In this document: positions 1 through 8,020 of the stretch, one piece after another
Numbering within the stretch: the stretch's first letter is position 1
Layout: every line of letters begins with the position of its first letter
NCBI GenBank assembly: GCA_039804025.1
Contig: JBDRZP010000021.1
Span: 1-35,198, forward strand
Direction of reading: 5' to 3'
Source: a candidate division WOR-3 bacterium
Lineage (GTDB): Bacteria > Hydrothermota > Hydrothermia > Hydrothermales > JAJRUZ01
DNA: 35,198 bases
The notes under the pieces: generated by a model
Databases searched by the model: none
What the model was told of the DNA's origin: nothing
Seen by the model: only the letters and a program-made list of their open reading frames with translations
Made by a program: the position numbers and the translations under genes

Positions 1-105
1 TCTTGAAAATTTTGTTTTTAGATCAACCTCATGAGGCAAAACATTACTTTTACCTGGTAATATTAAAACATCATCAAAGGTTAAAGCTTTTTCAAAATTT
101 CTCAT
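1..105 (-). CDS. guaB: IMP dehydrogenase, N-terminal fragment (cut by window edge)
   Basis: Only the first 35 codons are present, reading leftward from an ATG at 105-103 and running off the window edge. The peptide contains ALTFDDVLILPGKSNVLP followed by HEVDLKTKFS. This is the characteristic start of IMP dehydrogenase (consensus ALTFDDVLLxP...VDLxTxxT). The enzyme oxidises IMP to XMP with NAD+ in guanine nucleotide synthesis. The gene is divergent from tamB with only 24 bp between the two ATGs, and no Shine-Dalgarno precedes the start. The identification rests on the N-terminal motif alone. The CBS domains and the catalytic loop lie outside the window. Confidence 0.85.
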   Translation of the reverse strand, partial: MRNFEKALTFDDVLILPGKSNVLPHEVDLKTKFSR

Positions 106-129
106 TTTTATTTATAATATAAAATTGAA
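106..129. promoter_or_regulatory. Shared divergent promoter of guaB and tamB
   Basis: The 24-bp gap holds one nearly symmetric AT box. Read rightward it gives TATAAT at 113-118, 11 nt before the tamB ATG. Read leftward it gives TATTAT at 119-114, 8 nt before the guaB ATG. If these are -10 hexamers, transcripts would start 2-5 nt before each ATG, so both mRNAs would be essentially leaderless. No clear -35 is visible, and its place would lie inside the neighbouring gene. Confidence 0.5.
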
Positions 130-3100
130 ATGAAAGTCAAAAGGCTTTTGATATTTTTCTTGGTTTTAATCTTTATTTGTATTTTAATCTGTATTTCTTA
201 TAACTTTGCAATATGGAAAACTAAAAAAGATATAGAAAAGAGATTGGAGGAATTTTTAATTGAAAATGTTGAAATAGAGGGATCACATATAGATCTTTCC
301 GGTTTTTATTTTAAAAATTTAAAAACAAGGTGGTTTCAAATAAAAGGATTTAATCTGGATTTTAATCTTTTTGCTCTTGTTTTTTTTAAAAATGCAGGAT
401 CACTTGATGTTGAGTATGTAGAACTTAACCTTGATTCCCTAATAAGTTTTGTAAATAAAAAGTTAAAATTAGAGAAAAAAGAGGAGAAGGAAAGTATAGG
501 AACTTTAATTCTATTTATTGATAATGCTTTAATTAGAAAAATTAAATTAACTTATAGAAACCGTGAATATTTCTTAGAAAATTTTAAATTTTCATTAAAT
601 ATACAAGGAGAGGAATACCAGATTAAAACTTTTTTTACTTCTCCTTCTATTTATAATCTTATATGCGAACTAAGCATTTTAGGAAAAGGAAAATATGTTA
701 GAATTTTTACAAAAAACTTTAAAAGCGAACTTTTTGAATTCAATTTAAAAGCAGATCTAAAGGAAAGAAATTTTTTAATAGTACTCAATGATTCTAAGAT
801 AAAAAATTATTTTATAAAAAATGCTTATATAGAGGGAAGTTTTAATGAAAATGTTATAGAAATTAAGAGAATGGATGTTATTTCTGATATTTTTAATATA
901 ACCACAAACTTTAAGTTTAAAGATAATACTCTTAAGGGTTTCTTACAGGGTTCTTTTGTTTTTGATAATATAAAATCGAGCATTAAAAGTAATTTTTTTA
1001 TTGATATTAAAAGAGAAACTTTTTCTGGAGATATTTTATTAACTGATTTTATTTACAAGGATTTTAAATTTAATAAAATTTTTTACAGAGGAAGTATATC
1101 TAAAAATTTTTACTTTGACCCAGATTCTTTTGATATAAGGTCAGATTTTTTAGAAAGTTTCGGTAAGAAAGAAGAAGAAGGTATAACTTTTAAAATTGAG
1201 AAAATGTCACAAGAAATCTTAAAAAAATTAAATTCTTTAAATTTTATAAATAAGTTTGATTTAAGTGCAATAGGTTCAATCAGGATAAAAGAAAAAGATT
1301 TTGATATGATAGCGCAGGGAATTGTTAAAGATATTTTGATTAAAGATTTTCTAATAGATACTCTTAATTTTACTTGTTCAAGAAATGAGGGAATTAACAA
1401 TGTTAATTTTTATTCCAAAGAATTGAATTTTAAAGGTGTTAAAATGTCTTTAGATTTATTAGGACTATTTTTTTCTGATTTTGACAGTATAAATTTTATT
1501 TTAAAGGGAATTTTTCCTTTTTTAGGTAGTATTGAAGAAGAGGGAGTTTTTATTAAAAAGGACAAAAGAGAAAAGATTAAATTAAATCATGGATTTTTAA
1601 TTTTGAGTCCTTCTATTGATATTTCATTTGATTCGTTAAAATTTTTAAATGGGTTTTCAAAAATAAAAAAGGAAAATGAATTTTTTTATTTTAATCTTAA
1701 GGAAGGTGATTTATCCTATATTCCTTTTCTGGATTTGAAAGGAGAATTAAATTCTGAGGTTAGATTTAAAATAGAAGGCAATTTTCCGGTTCTAGTAGAT
1801 GGTAAAATAAACGTTAAGAATTTATTTTATAAATTTCTAAACATAGATACCTTTAATTTTTCTTTTATAAGTAGTAGAGATTCAATCAAAGGCAATGGGT
1901 ATTTCATAAGTAATAGAAAAGCCGGTAAGTTGAATTTGGATTATCATAAAGAAAATTACAATTTTGAAATATATGGAAATGACTTTAATATTAATGACTT
2001 TAATATTTTTGTAAAAGACTTATTTAATCTTGAAAAGGGTGATTATGATTTTAATTTTAAAGGAAATATAAAAAATAAGAAATTTGATTATATTGCTGAG
2101 GTAAATTGTGAAAATGTTTCTGGTGTATTTTATCCAGTTGCATTGAATTTTAACAATACTCATATTTACCTTGTTTTCAGAAATGATACTTTTCTTTATG
2201 ATTTTACAGGATTAAGTGGAAATGGAAGATTAAGAGGAAGTGGTATAGGAAAACTTGGTCTTGATGGAAACGGTTTTAGTGTTAGTGGTAAGGTTAGTTT
2301 AAGAGAAGTTGATATTTATCCCATACCAAATATAGAGGCTGATGTAAATGGTGAAATAGTTTATAAAGAGGATCAGAGAGGTCTTTATATAGAGGGTGAG
2401 CTTTTGATAAATAAAGCTTTTATTTATCCATATTTTGAGGAAGAGGCTTTAAATAGATTTTCTAAAACAAGTATAAATTTAAACCTAAAGGGAGAAAACA
2501 TTTTTATAACAAGTGAATATTTAAATGCTGAATTGAGAGGTAATCTTTCTATTTTATCTCCTGATTTTACGAGGAAAGTTTTTAAAGGAAGGTTTGATGT
2601 CAAAAGGGGAAATATTTTCTATTTGGGAAGAATTTTTGATATAAGGGGAAATTCTTATGTGGAATTGAAAGGTGAGGACAAGTTTGATCCAGAGCTTTTT
2701 ATTGAGGCTGAAACCTATTATTTTAATCCTGTGAATAGGGAGAAAGTAAAAATTATAGTAATAACAAAAGGGAAATTATCTGCACCTCAATTTTCTTTAA
2801 GGTCTGATCCTCCAGTTTATACTGAAACAGAGTTATTTAAGATGCTTACCTTTGGTTCAGAATTAATTGGCTCAAACCTTATTGAGGGTACAGTTTCTAC
2901 GGAAATCAGGAAAAGGTTAAAAATTAAAGAACTCTTAATAACAGGTCTTTTAAAGGGTGATCCTGTATTTACTGTTGGAACATATGTTAGTGAAAAGGTG
3001 TATCTTAAATATTCACAAGCACTTTATAATCCTTCGAGGAATCTTTATCTTATAAAATATTTTATTTTACCTACTCTTTCAATTTATACAGAAAAAGATG

Positions 3101-3147
3101 AAAAAGGTAGTTTACAGAGTGGTTTAGAATTTGAATTCCGTTTTTAA
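130..3147 (+). CDS. tamB: TamB-like inner membrane/periplasmic protein (translocation and assembly module)
   Basis: The 1005-residue protein has an N-terminal signal anchor (about residues 5-27), a very long beta-rich middle, and a C-terminal TamB/DUF490 domain. The C-terminal signature is clear: an RGNIFYLGRIFDIRGNSYVE-type segment, then DPELFIEAE, then SDPPVYTETELFKMLTFGSEL near the end (family consensus SDPPLsxxEilxlL-fG). TamB proteins span the periplasm. They support assembly of outer-membrane proteins and, as AsmA-like bridge proteins, phospholipid transport to the outer membrane. No TamA/BamA partner is in the window. The gene is shorter than E. coli TamB (about 1260 aa). The start is the first ATG after the TATAAT box and has no SD. 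The middle is too divergent to subdivide. Confidence 0.85.
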   Translation: MKVKRLLIFFLVLIFICILICISYNFAIWKTKKDIEKRLEEFLIENVEIEGSHIDLSGFYFKNLKTRWFQIKGFNLDFNLFALVFFKNAGSLDVEYVELNLDSLISFVNKKLKLEKKEEKESIGTLILFIDNALIRKIKLTYRNREYFLENFKFSLNIQGEEYQIKTFFTSPSIYNLICELSILGKGKYVRIFTKNFKSELFEFNLKADLKERNFLIVLNDSKIKNYFIKNAYIEGSFNENVIEIKRMDVISDIFNITTNFKFKDNTLKGFLQGSFVFDNIKSSIKSNFFIDIKRETFSGDILLTDFIYKDFKFNKIFYRGSISKNFYFDPDSFDIRSDFLESFGKKEEEGITFKIEKMSQEILKKLNSLNFINKFDLSAIGSIRIKEKDFDMIAQGIVKDILIKDFLIDTLNFTCSRNEGINNVNFYSKELNFKGVKMSLDLLGLFFSDFDSINFILKGIFPFLGSIEEEGVFIKKDKREKIKLNHGFLILSPSIDISFDSLKFLNGFSKIKKENEFFYFNLKEGDLSYIPFLDLKGELNSEVRFKIEGNFPVLVDGKINVKNLFYKFLNIDTFNFSFISSRDSIKGNGYFISNRKAGKLNLDYHKENYNFEIYGNDFNINDFNIFVKDLFNLEKGDYDFNFKGNIKNKKFDYIAEVNCENVSGVFYPVALNFNNTHIYLVFRNDTFLYDFTGLSGNGRLRGSGIGKLGLDGNGFSVSGKVSLREVDIYPIPNIEADVNGEIVYKEDQRGLYIEGELLINKAFIYPYFEEEALNRFSKTSINLNLKGENIFITSEYLNAELRGNLSILSPDFTRKVFKGRFDVKRGNIFYLGRIFDIRGNSYVELKGEDKFDPELFIEAETYYFNPVNREKVKIIVITKGKLSAPQFSLRSDPPVYTETELFKMLTFGSELIGSNLIEGTVSTEIRKRLKIKELLITGLLKGDPVFTVGTYVSEKVYLKYSQALYNPSRNLYLIKYFILPTLSIYTEKDEKGSLQSGLEFEFRF

Positions 3148-3149
3148 AT

Positions 3150-4325
3150 CTATTTTTTAATTTTGAGGTCTGAAGCTATTGTATCAAAAAATTCCCCTAT
3201 GAATTTTAATCTTTCATCATTTCTTATTCTATCAGAAAATTCAAGGAAATATATAAGTAGGATACCAAAAAATAAAGACAAAGATAACCCTCCAAGTAAA
3301 ACTATAATTCTTTTTGGTTTTCTGTTATACTTTGAATACCCTGGCTTTGAAACTATGCTGAAAAAGGGGATATCCTTTGAGGCTTCAATTTTTGTTTTTT
3401 CAAGTTCATTCAAAAGAGTCTGATATACTTCAGAAAGGGCTTCAATTTTTCTCCAGAGCCTCATTAATTTAACACTTACTTCTGGAACTGACTTAAGTGA
3501 AAGTCCGAATCCTGCTCCGAACCCCTTTTTATTTTCCCCTTTCTCTATTTTTTCTATTTCTTTTTTAAGTTCAAAATATTTCTTCTTAGCTCTTTTAACT
3601 TCAATATCATTTGTGTCCTTTATTACCGATAATATTGTTTTATATTCAATTTCAGCTTCAATTTCTTCTTTTTTTAGTTCTGTGTATCTGGGAAATACGC
3701 TTTTAAACTCCTCTTCTATACTATGTACACCGTATTTTAATTTCGTTGTTTTGAATGTGTCTTCAACTGCTTTTAATTCATTTTCAATAGCAATAAACTT
3801 TTCCCTCATCAGACTTTCTCTTTTTTCATAAAACTGGTTGTGAATTTTTTTTACAAAATTTTCAAGATTATTTAATATTTCATTTAAAACTTTAACTCCT
3901 GTTTCAGGATGTTTATAAACAAAAGTAATATTTACCATTCCATCTTCAGCCACTCTGACTTCGTAATGATCATTAAACTTTTTAACTGCCTCTTCTATAT
4001 ATTTTGCCTTAAAAGTATCAATGAGGTTAAGTTTTATAATCATTGGAACTATAACTTCTCCCTTTTGGGCAAGTGAAGCAAGAATGTCAGAAGGAGTTAT
4101 ATAAGAACCAAAACTTATAGGTATGTTTTCAAGTAATCTTAAATATTCAGAAGGAAGAGTTTGACCCCTTGCTTCGATCTGGTAGGGCATTAAAGTAGTA
4201 CTTATAATATATTTTCTTGGTATAAAAAAGGAGACAATTAAAACAGTTACTGTGGAAAGTATAAAGAATATGTAAAAAACTTTTCTCCATTTTAAAAAAG
4301 TTTCAAATATTATTTTGAATCCCAT
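3150..4325 (-). CDS. Wzz/GNVR-type polysaccharide chain-length determinant protein
   Basis: The 391-residue membrane protein has the polysaccharide co-polymerase layout. There is a transmembrane helix near residues 14-35, a large periplasmic region rich in charged helices with coiled-coil character (about 150-260), and a second helix at about 340-361. The second helix is preceded by the proline-containing KPGYSKYNRKPKR segment typical of Wzz proteins. The short C-terminal tail has no Walker motifs, so there is no fused BY-kinase. Such proteins set the chain length of O-antigen, capsule or exopolysaccharide. The start overlaps the end of the upstream export gene by 16 bp. The stop lies 2 bp from the tamB stop, tail to tail. 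No polymerase or flippase is nearby, so the polymer is unknown. Confidence 0.8.
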   Translation of the reverse strand: MGFKIIFETFLKWRKVFYIFFILSTVTVLIVSFFIPRKYIISTTLMPYQIEARGQTLPSEYLRLLENIPISFGSYITPSDILASLAQKGEVIVPMIIKLNLIDTFKAKYIEEAVKKFNDHYEVRVAEDGMVNITFVYKHPETGVKVLNEILNNLENFVKKIHNQFYEKRESLMREKFIAIENELKAVEDTFKTTKLKYGVHSIEEEFKSVFPRYTELKKEEIEAEIEYKTILSVIKDTNDIEVKRAKKKYFELKKEIEKIEKGENKKGFGAGFGLSLKSVPEVSVKLMRLWRKIEALSEVYQTLLNELEKTKIEASKDIPFFSIVSKPGYSKYNRKPKRIIVLLGGLSLSLFFGILLIYFLEFSDRIRNDERLKFIGEFFDTIASDLKIKK

Positions 4326-4969
4326 GGTATTATTACTATGTCTCCGTTTTCAAGATAAGGGTTCTGCGAGATATCGCCTGATTTAAAGTATTTTTCTATT
4401 TGAAGAGTATCAATTTTGTTTTCTCTTTTTAAAAAAATAACTTTAATTTCCTCATTGATGCCAGCGTCTTTTAAAAGTTCTGAAACTCTTTTTAAACCTT
4501 CAACATGGTAGACTCCTCTTTTACCTTTTTCTCCTACCAAATGAACTTCAATTGGTGCAATTTCAGCAAGAAAAACTTTTACCATGGTTCCTTCAAATTT
4601 TTCTTGTATTTTTTTATTTATTTCCTCTTCAATTTCCTTTAAAGTTTTACCTGCAACTTTAAAGAAACCGAGGTTGGGGCCGCTTACTTCTGTAAGGGGT
4701 TCTGTAAGGGGTGAAGATGAAAATTTCAATGATGTTGGTGTTGTAATTATCCAGATTTCACCTGTATTAGTAACCTGCTGAATATAAACTTGATTATAGG
4801 TCCCCAAAAAAATTATATTGAGGATATCACCCTTTCTTATTTTATAGTTTTCAGGAACCATATAAGCCTTTGAACTTGAAATATAAGGTATAAATTTTGA
4901 AGGAACTTCATAGTATATTATTTTTTGTGTTTCTGATGTAATTTGAGCGATGAAAAATAATAAAATCAT
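4310..4969 (-). CDS. Wza-like polysaccharide export protein (Poly_export/SLBB)
   Basis: This 219-residue protein has a short hydrophobic N-terminus (ILLFFIAQI), suggesting export. The Poly_export motif YKIRKGDILNIIFLG lies near residue 43, followed by the beta strands of that domain. A SLBB-type segment (PIEVHLVGEKGKRGVYHVEG) starts near residue 130. The C-terminus ends in ENGDIVIIPW, the usual 'GDxIxVP' closing motif. Wza-family proteins form the outer-membrane export channel for capsule or exopolysaccharide. This one is small (E. coli Wza is about 380 aa), has one SLBB repeat, and lacks an obvious lipobox Cys. It overlaps the chain-length gene by 16 bp. There is no SD; a TAAAAT box at 981-976 (of 4976-4981) sits 6 nt upstream of the ATG. 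Confidence 0.8.
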   Translation of the reverse strand: MILLFFIAQITSETQKIIYYEVPSKFIPYISSSKAYMVPENYKIRKGDILNIIFLGTYNQVYIQQVTNTGEIWIITTPTSLKFSSSPLTEPLTEVSGPNLGFFKVAGKTLKEIEEEINKKIQEKFEGTMVKVFLAEIAPIEVHLVGEKGKRGVYHVEGLKRVSELLKDAGINEEIKVIFLKRENKIDTLQIEKYFKSGDISQNPYLENGDIVIIPWDSK

Positions 4970-5008
4970 AGATAGATTTTATGGAAAAATTTTTCTTAAA
5001 ATCAAAAA
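4970..5008. promoter_or_regulatory. Divergent promoters of the polysaccharide pair and mtnA
   Basis: In this 39-bp gap a TAAAAT hexamer lies 6 nt before each ATG, at 4997-5002 on the plus strand for mtnA and at 4981-4976 on the minus strand for the export gene. With normal -10 spacing, +1 would fall on the A of each ATG, giving fully leaderless mRNAs. There is no Shine-Dalgarno on either side. TAAAAT is common by chance in DNA this AT-rich, so the support is the repeated spacing and not the motif alone. Confidence 0.45.
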
Positions 5009-6040
5009 ATGAAAAATATTCCAGATCCTTTAATTTTTAAAAATAATTCTCTTTTAATCCTTGACCAAAGAAAGCTTCCTCAAAAGGAGACTTATTTTGA
5101 AGCAAGAAGTTATTCTGATGTTAAAAAAGCAATTAAAGAAATGATTTTAAGAGGTGCTCCTTTAATTGGTATTGCAGGTGCTTATGGAATTTTACTTGGA
5201 CTCAAGAGGAATTTTAAAATTGATAATTTTTATAAAATGAAAGATGAACTTCTTTCTTTAAGAAAAACAGCTTATAATTTGAATTTTATACTTTCTTATT
5301 TGGAAGAATTAATTAAAAAAGGGGCAGAATATAAGGAACTTTTGAGAGAAGTTGAAAGAATTTTTGAGAAAGAAAAGGAAAGATGTGAGAAAATAGGTGA
5401 AAACGGATACAAGATATTTAAGGGTAATAAATACAAGAGAGTTTTAACGCATTGCAACACAGGAAAACTTGCTACAGGAGGTATTGGAACTGCTTTAGGT
5501 GTTATTTATAAATCGCGGAAAAATATTGAACATGTTTATGTAACTGAAACAAGACCTTATTTCCAAGGAGCAAGATTAACTTCTTATGAACTACATAAAT
5601 CTAAAATTCCTTTTACAATTATAATTGACAGTATGGCATCTTTTCTGATGTTAAAAGGAGAAATTGATGCGGTTATAGTTGGTGCTGATAGAATAACAGA
5701 AGATGGGTATGTTGCAAATAAAATAGGAACTCTTTCACTTGCTATTTCAGCGAAAGAATATGGTGTTCCATTTTATGTTGCAGCTCCAGTATCTACCATA
5801 GATTTTAAATTAAAAGGTATGCAAAATATTCCAATTGAGACAAGAAGTGGAGAAGAAGTTAGGGGGTGGGGAAAAACAAAATGGGTCCCAAAAGATTATA
5901 AAATTCTTTATTATTCTTTTGATTTAACTCCTCCTAATTTGATAAAATTCATAATTACTGATGTGGGGAATTTTAAACCTGAAGAAATAAAAATGGTTCA
6001 AATCCAACAAAAAAGGGAGGAGCTTTTAAATGCCAAATAA
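5009..6040 (+). CDS. mtnA: S-methyl-5-thioribose-1-phosphate isomerase
   Basis: The protein belongs to the eIF2B-like isomerase family and interconverts methylthioribose-1-phosphate and methylthioribulose-1-phosphate in methionine salvage. The sequence shows RGAPLIGIAGAYG at 48-60 (the family RGAPAIG motif), the active-site Cys149 in THCNTGKLATGGIGTALG, and the catalytic Asp227 in VGADRI, followed by NKIGT. At 343 residues it has the usual length. Paralogous ribose-1,5-bisphosphate isomerases and eIF2B subunits share the fold, but this Cys/Asp pair and the N-terminal domain favour MtnA. The last 11 bp overlap the downstream RAM-domain gene. No other methionine salvage gene is in the window. 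Confidence 0.92.
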   Translation: MKNIPDPLIFKNNSLLILDQRKLPQKETYFEARSYSDVKKAIKEMILRGAPLIGIAGAYGILLGLKRNFKIDNFYKMKDELLSLRKTAYNLNFILSYLEELIKKGAEYKELLREVERIFEKEKERCEKIGENGYKIFKGNKYKRVLTHCNTGKLATGGIGTALGVIYKSRKNIEHVYVTETRPYFQGARLTSYELHKSKIPFTIIIDSMASFLMLKGEIDAVIVGADRITEDGYVANKIGTLSLAISAKEYGVPFYVAAPVSTIDFKLKGMQNIPIETRSGEEVRGWGKTKWVPKDYKILYYSFDLTPPNLIKFIITDVGNFKPEEIKMVQIQQKREELLNAK

Positions 6041-6290
6041 GCATTATGCTTTTGTTTTAATAAAAGTTCAACCTGGAAAAGTTCCTTCTGTTGCTCAAAA
6101 GCTTTATAATATAAATGAAGTAAGGGAGATTTTTATGGTTACAGGTCCTTTTGATATTCTTGCAATTGTTGAGACTGATAACTATGAAAGACTCGGTGAT
6201 ATACTTGCAGAAGAAATTCAAAAAATTCAGGGAATAGAAGAAACGCAGACTCTTATGGCTTTCAGAACATATAAATATCTAGAAAGATGA
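6030..6290 (+). CDS. Stand-alone Lrp/AsnC ligand-binding (RAM) domain protein
   Basis: This 86-residue protein corresponds to the C-terminal RAM/ACT-like domain of Lrp/AsnC regulators. It contains AFVLIKVQPGKVPSVAQKL, VREIFMVTGPFDILAIVETD and a C-terminal TLMAFRTYKY strand, matching the beta-alpha-beta-beta-alpha-beta pattern with the conserved VTGxxDIL motif. It has no helix-turn-helix, so it should not bind DNA alone. It may act as a small effector-sensing oligomer or partner a full-length regulator; that is inference. A strong SD (GGGAGGAG, 6015-6022) lies 7 nt before the ATG, inside the end of mtnA. Its stop overlaps the start of the next gene (ATGA). Confidence 0.85.
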   Translation: MPNKHYAFVLIKVQPGKVPSVAQKLYNINEVREIFMVTGPFDILAIVETDNYERLGDILAEEIQKIQGIEETQTLMAFRTYKYLER

Positions 6291-8020
6291 AAAAAATATT
6301 TTTTTTTATTTTTTTTCTGAGTTTTTTTCTTAATGCTACAATAACAAATTTTGTAATTACTCCTTCTAATTTTACAGTTGGTGATATTGTGACTATTTCA
6401 GTAACAGCTGATCAGGACGGTCCTATTTCATTTTTTATTGCAAATAGTAACAATTTAATTTCGCCAAATACCGGAAATATAATAGGAGGAGTCTATCAAG
6501 GTCAACATAGAATTTTTAAAGCAGGTAGAGATTCAATCTATGTAGCAGGTATACCGGGTAATGCTTATAGTAATTCTTTTCTGGCTAATCCAAAACCCCC
6601 AAGCAGAATTTTATTATTATTCAATACCCAAAGTCATCTCCCGGGAGACAGTTTAAATAAGGGGAGAGGTTCAATTAATTTACCAATTTTTCCAGTTGGT
6701 CAGAATGTAAATTTCACTATAAAACTTACAGATATATATTACAATGAAAGTTCGTATTCAGATACTTTAAAGGTAAACCTTTATACAGATGACCCTCATG
6801 CAACTATTTCAAATACAATTTCTTTTTTACCGGGTGAAACTTCAAAAACTTTTTCCGCAGTTTTCAGGAGAGCAACAATGCCTTACCAGTTTACCCCCTC
6901 TGATAGAAGAATATTAAGGGGGGTTCCAAGCAATCCCAATTTTAGAGGAGATACAGTTAGATTTAACACAAATTCTCCTTATTTTCATGTTCAGGCTGGT
7001 AATTATTCAAAGCTTCTGATACTGGAAAATTGGGATTCATCAGGTATAAGGATAGGTGAACAATTTGATCCAGGAAATTTTAATTCAGGGAAAATCCAGA
7101 AGCTTAAACCCCACCCTTCTGGCTCAAATTTCTGGCTTGAAGCACTTGCCTGTGATTATTATTACAACAGGGTTGTTGGCAGTAATCTTCAGGTTACCTT
7201 AGAGTTTGAAACACCACTTCCACAGGGTAGCTCAGTTACTCCCAATATTGTTAATTTAAATGATGGGAGAGATACCTTTACTATAAATATTTCTACTTCT
7301 GGCATTTATTCTTGCTATTTGAATGATAGTGGAAATAGCATACAAAGTGGGGAAGAATTACTTGATATAAGAGGAAGCTTTTATAATATAACGGTTGATC
7401 CTGATACAATTCTTTCCTGTACTCAACTTTTTAGATTTATTGTTAGATATTATGATGCTTCAGGTAATCAAACAAACTCAAATCAAAAGATATTTTTAAC
7501 TCCTGTTTTTTCCTCAAATTTGAACCAGCGGGCCTCAGGTTTTCTTTCTGATTCACAAATTCAGTTAAATCAGGGTATTGCTGATATTTATCTTAGATAT
7601 TGCACCCAGGCTTCAAATGAGGTAATAAAGATAAAAGTGACAGATGAAATTGGGACAGCACCCTTTTATTCGGAACCCATATATGTAAATAGTTTTGTAT
7701 CAATGAGTGATACTTTTATAGTTTATCCTAACCCTTTTGGTAATGTTGAGTATGGTGGGGTAAAATATGAACAGCTTAAAATAGAGTTTTACCTTCCGGA
7801 ACCATCAGATGTTGAAGTTTTTATTTATGATTTATTTGGTCACCCGGTGAGAAAATTTAAACTTTTGACTCTTACATCTGGCAAACATGTTATAACCTGG
7901 GATGGAAAAAATGAGTCAGGTAAAAGGGTTGCAAGTGGTGCTTATGTTTTAATTCTTAATGCAGTAAAAGGTGCAAGGACTGTTTATAAAAAAAGAAAAA
8001 CAATTTCTGTGATATGGTGA
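6287..8020 (+). CDS. Secreted beta-sandwich protein with C-terminal FlgD/T9SS-like module
   Basis: The 577-residue protein starts with a clear signal peptide (MKKIFFFIFFLSFFLNA). It then has Thr/Ser/Asn-rich beta repeats of Ig- or Big-like character with no motif I recognise. The last 95 residues or so form a FlgD-like/T9SS type A-like module: a FIVYPNPF start, then VEVFIYDLFGHPVRKF, then HVITWDGKNESGKRVASGAY. In Bacteroidota and related phyla such modules terminate exported surface proteins. A sorting role here is inferred, since no secretion system genes are in the window. It overlaps the next gene by 7 bp and is the first gene of the envelope cluster. The biological role is unknown. Confidence 0.65.
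   Translation: MKKIFFFIFFLSFFLNATITNFVITPSNFTVGDIVTISVTADQDGPISFFIANSNNLISPNTGNIIGGVYQGQHRIFKAGRDSIYVAGIPGNAYSNSFLANPKPPSRILLLFNTQSHLPGDSLNKGRGSINLPIFPVGQNVNFTIKLTDIYYNESSYSDTLKVNLYTDDPHATISNTISFLPGETSKTFSAVFRRATMPYQFTPSDRRILRGVPSNPNFRGDTVRFNTNSPYFHVQAGNYSKLLILENWDSSGIRIGEQFDPGNFNSGKIQKLKPHPSGSNFWLEALACDYYYNRVVGSNLQVTLEFETPLPQGSSVTPNIVNLNDGRDTFTINISTSGIYSCYLNDSGNSIQSGEELLDIRGSFYNITVDPDTILSCTQLFRFIVRYYDASGNQTNSNQKIFLTPVFSSNLNQRASGFLSDSQIQLNQGIADIYLRYCTQASNEVIKIKVTDEIGTAPFYSEPIYVNSFVSMSDTFIVYPNPFGNVEYGGVKYEQLKIEFYLPEPSDVEVFIYDLFGHPVRKFKLLTLTSGKHVITWDGKNESGKRVASGAYVLILNAVKGARTVYKKRKTISVIW

Noticed and set aside
3148-3149. Terminator between the convergent tamB and chain-length genes
   Set aside because: There are only 2 bp between the stops and no GC-rich stem nearby; T-runs alone are uninformative in DNA this AT-rich.
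3613-4781. Plus-strand ORFs opposite the polysaccharide chain-length and export genes
   Set aside because: Shadows of two genes with clear Wzz and Poly_export features.
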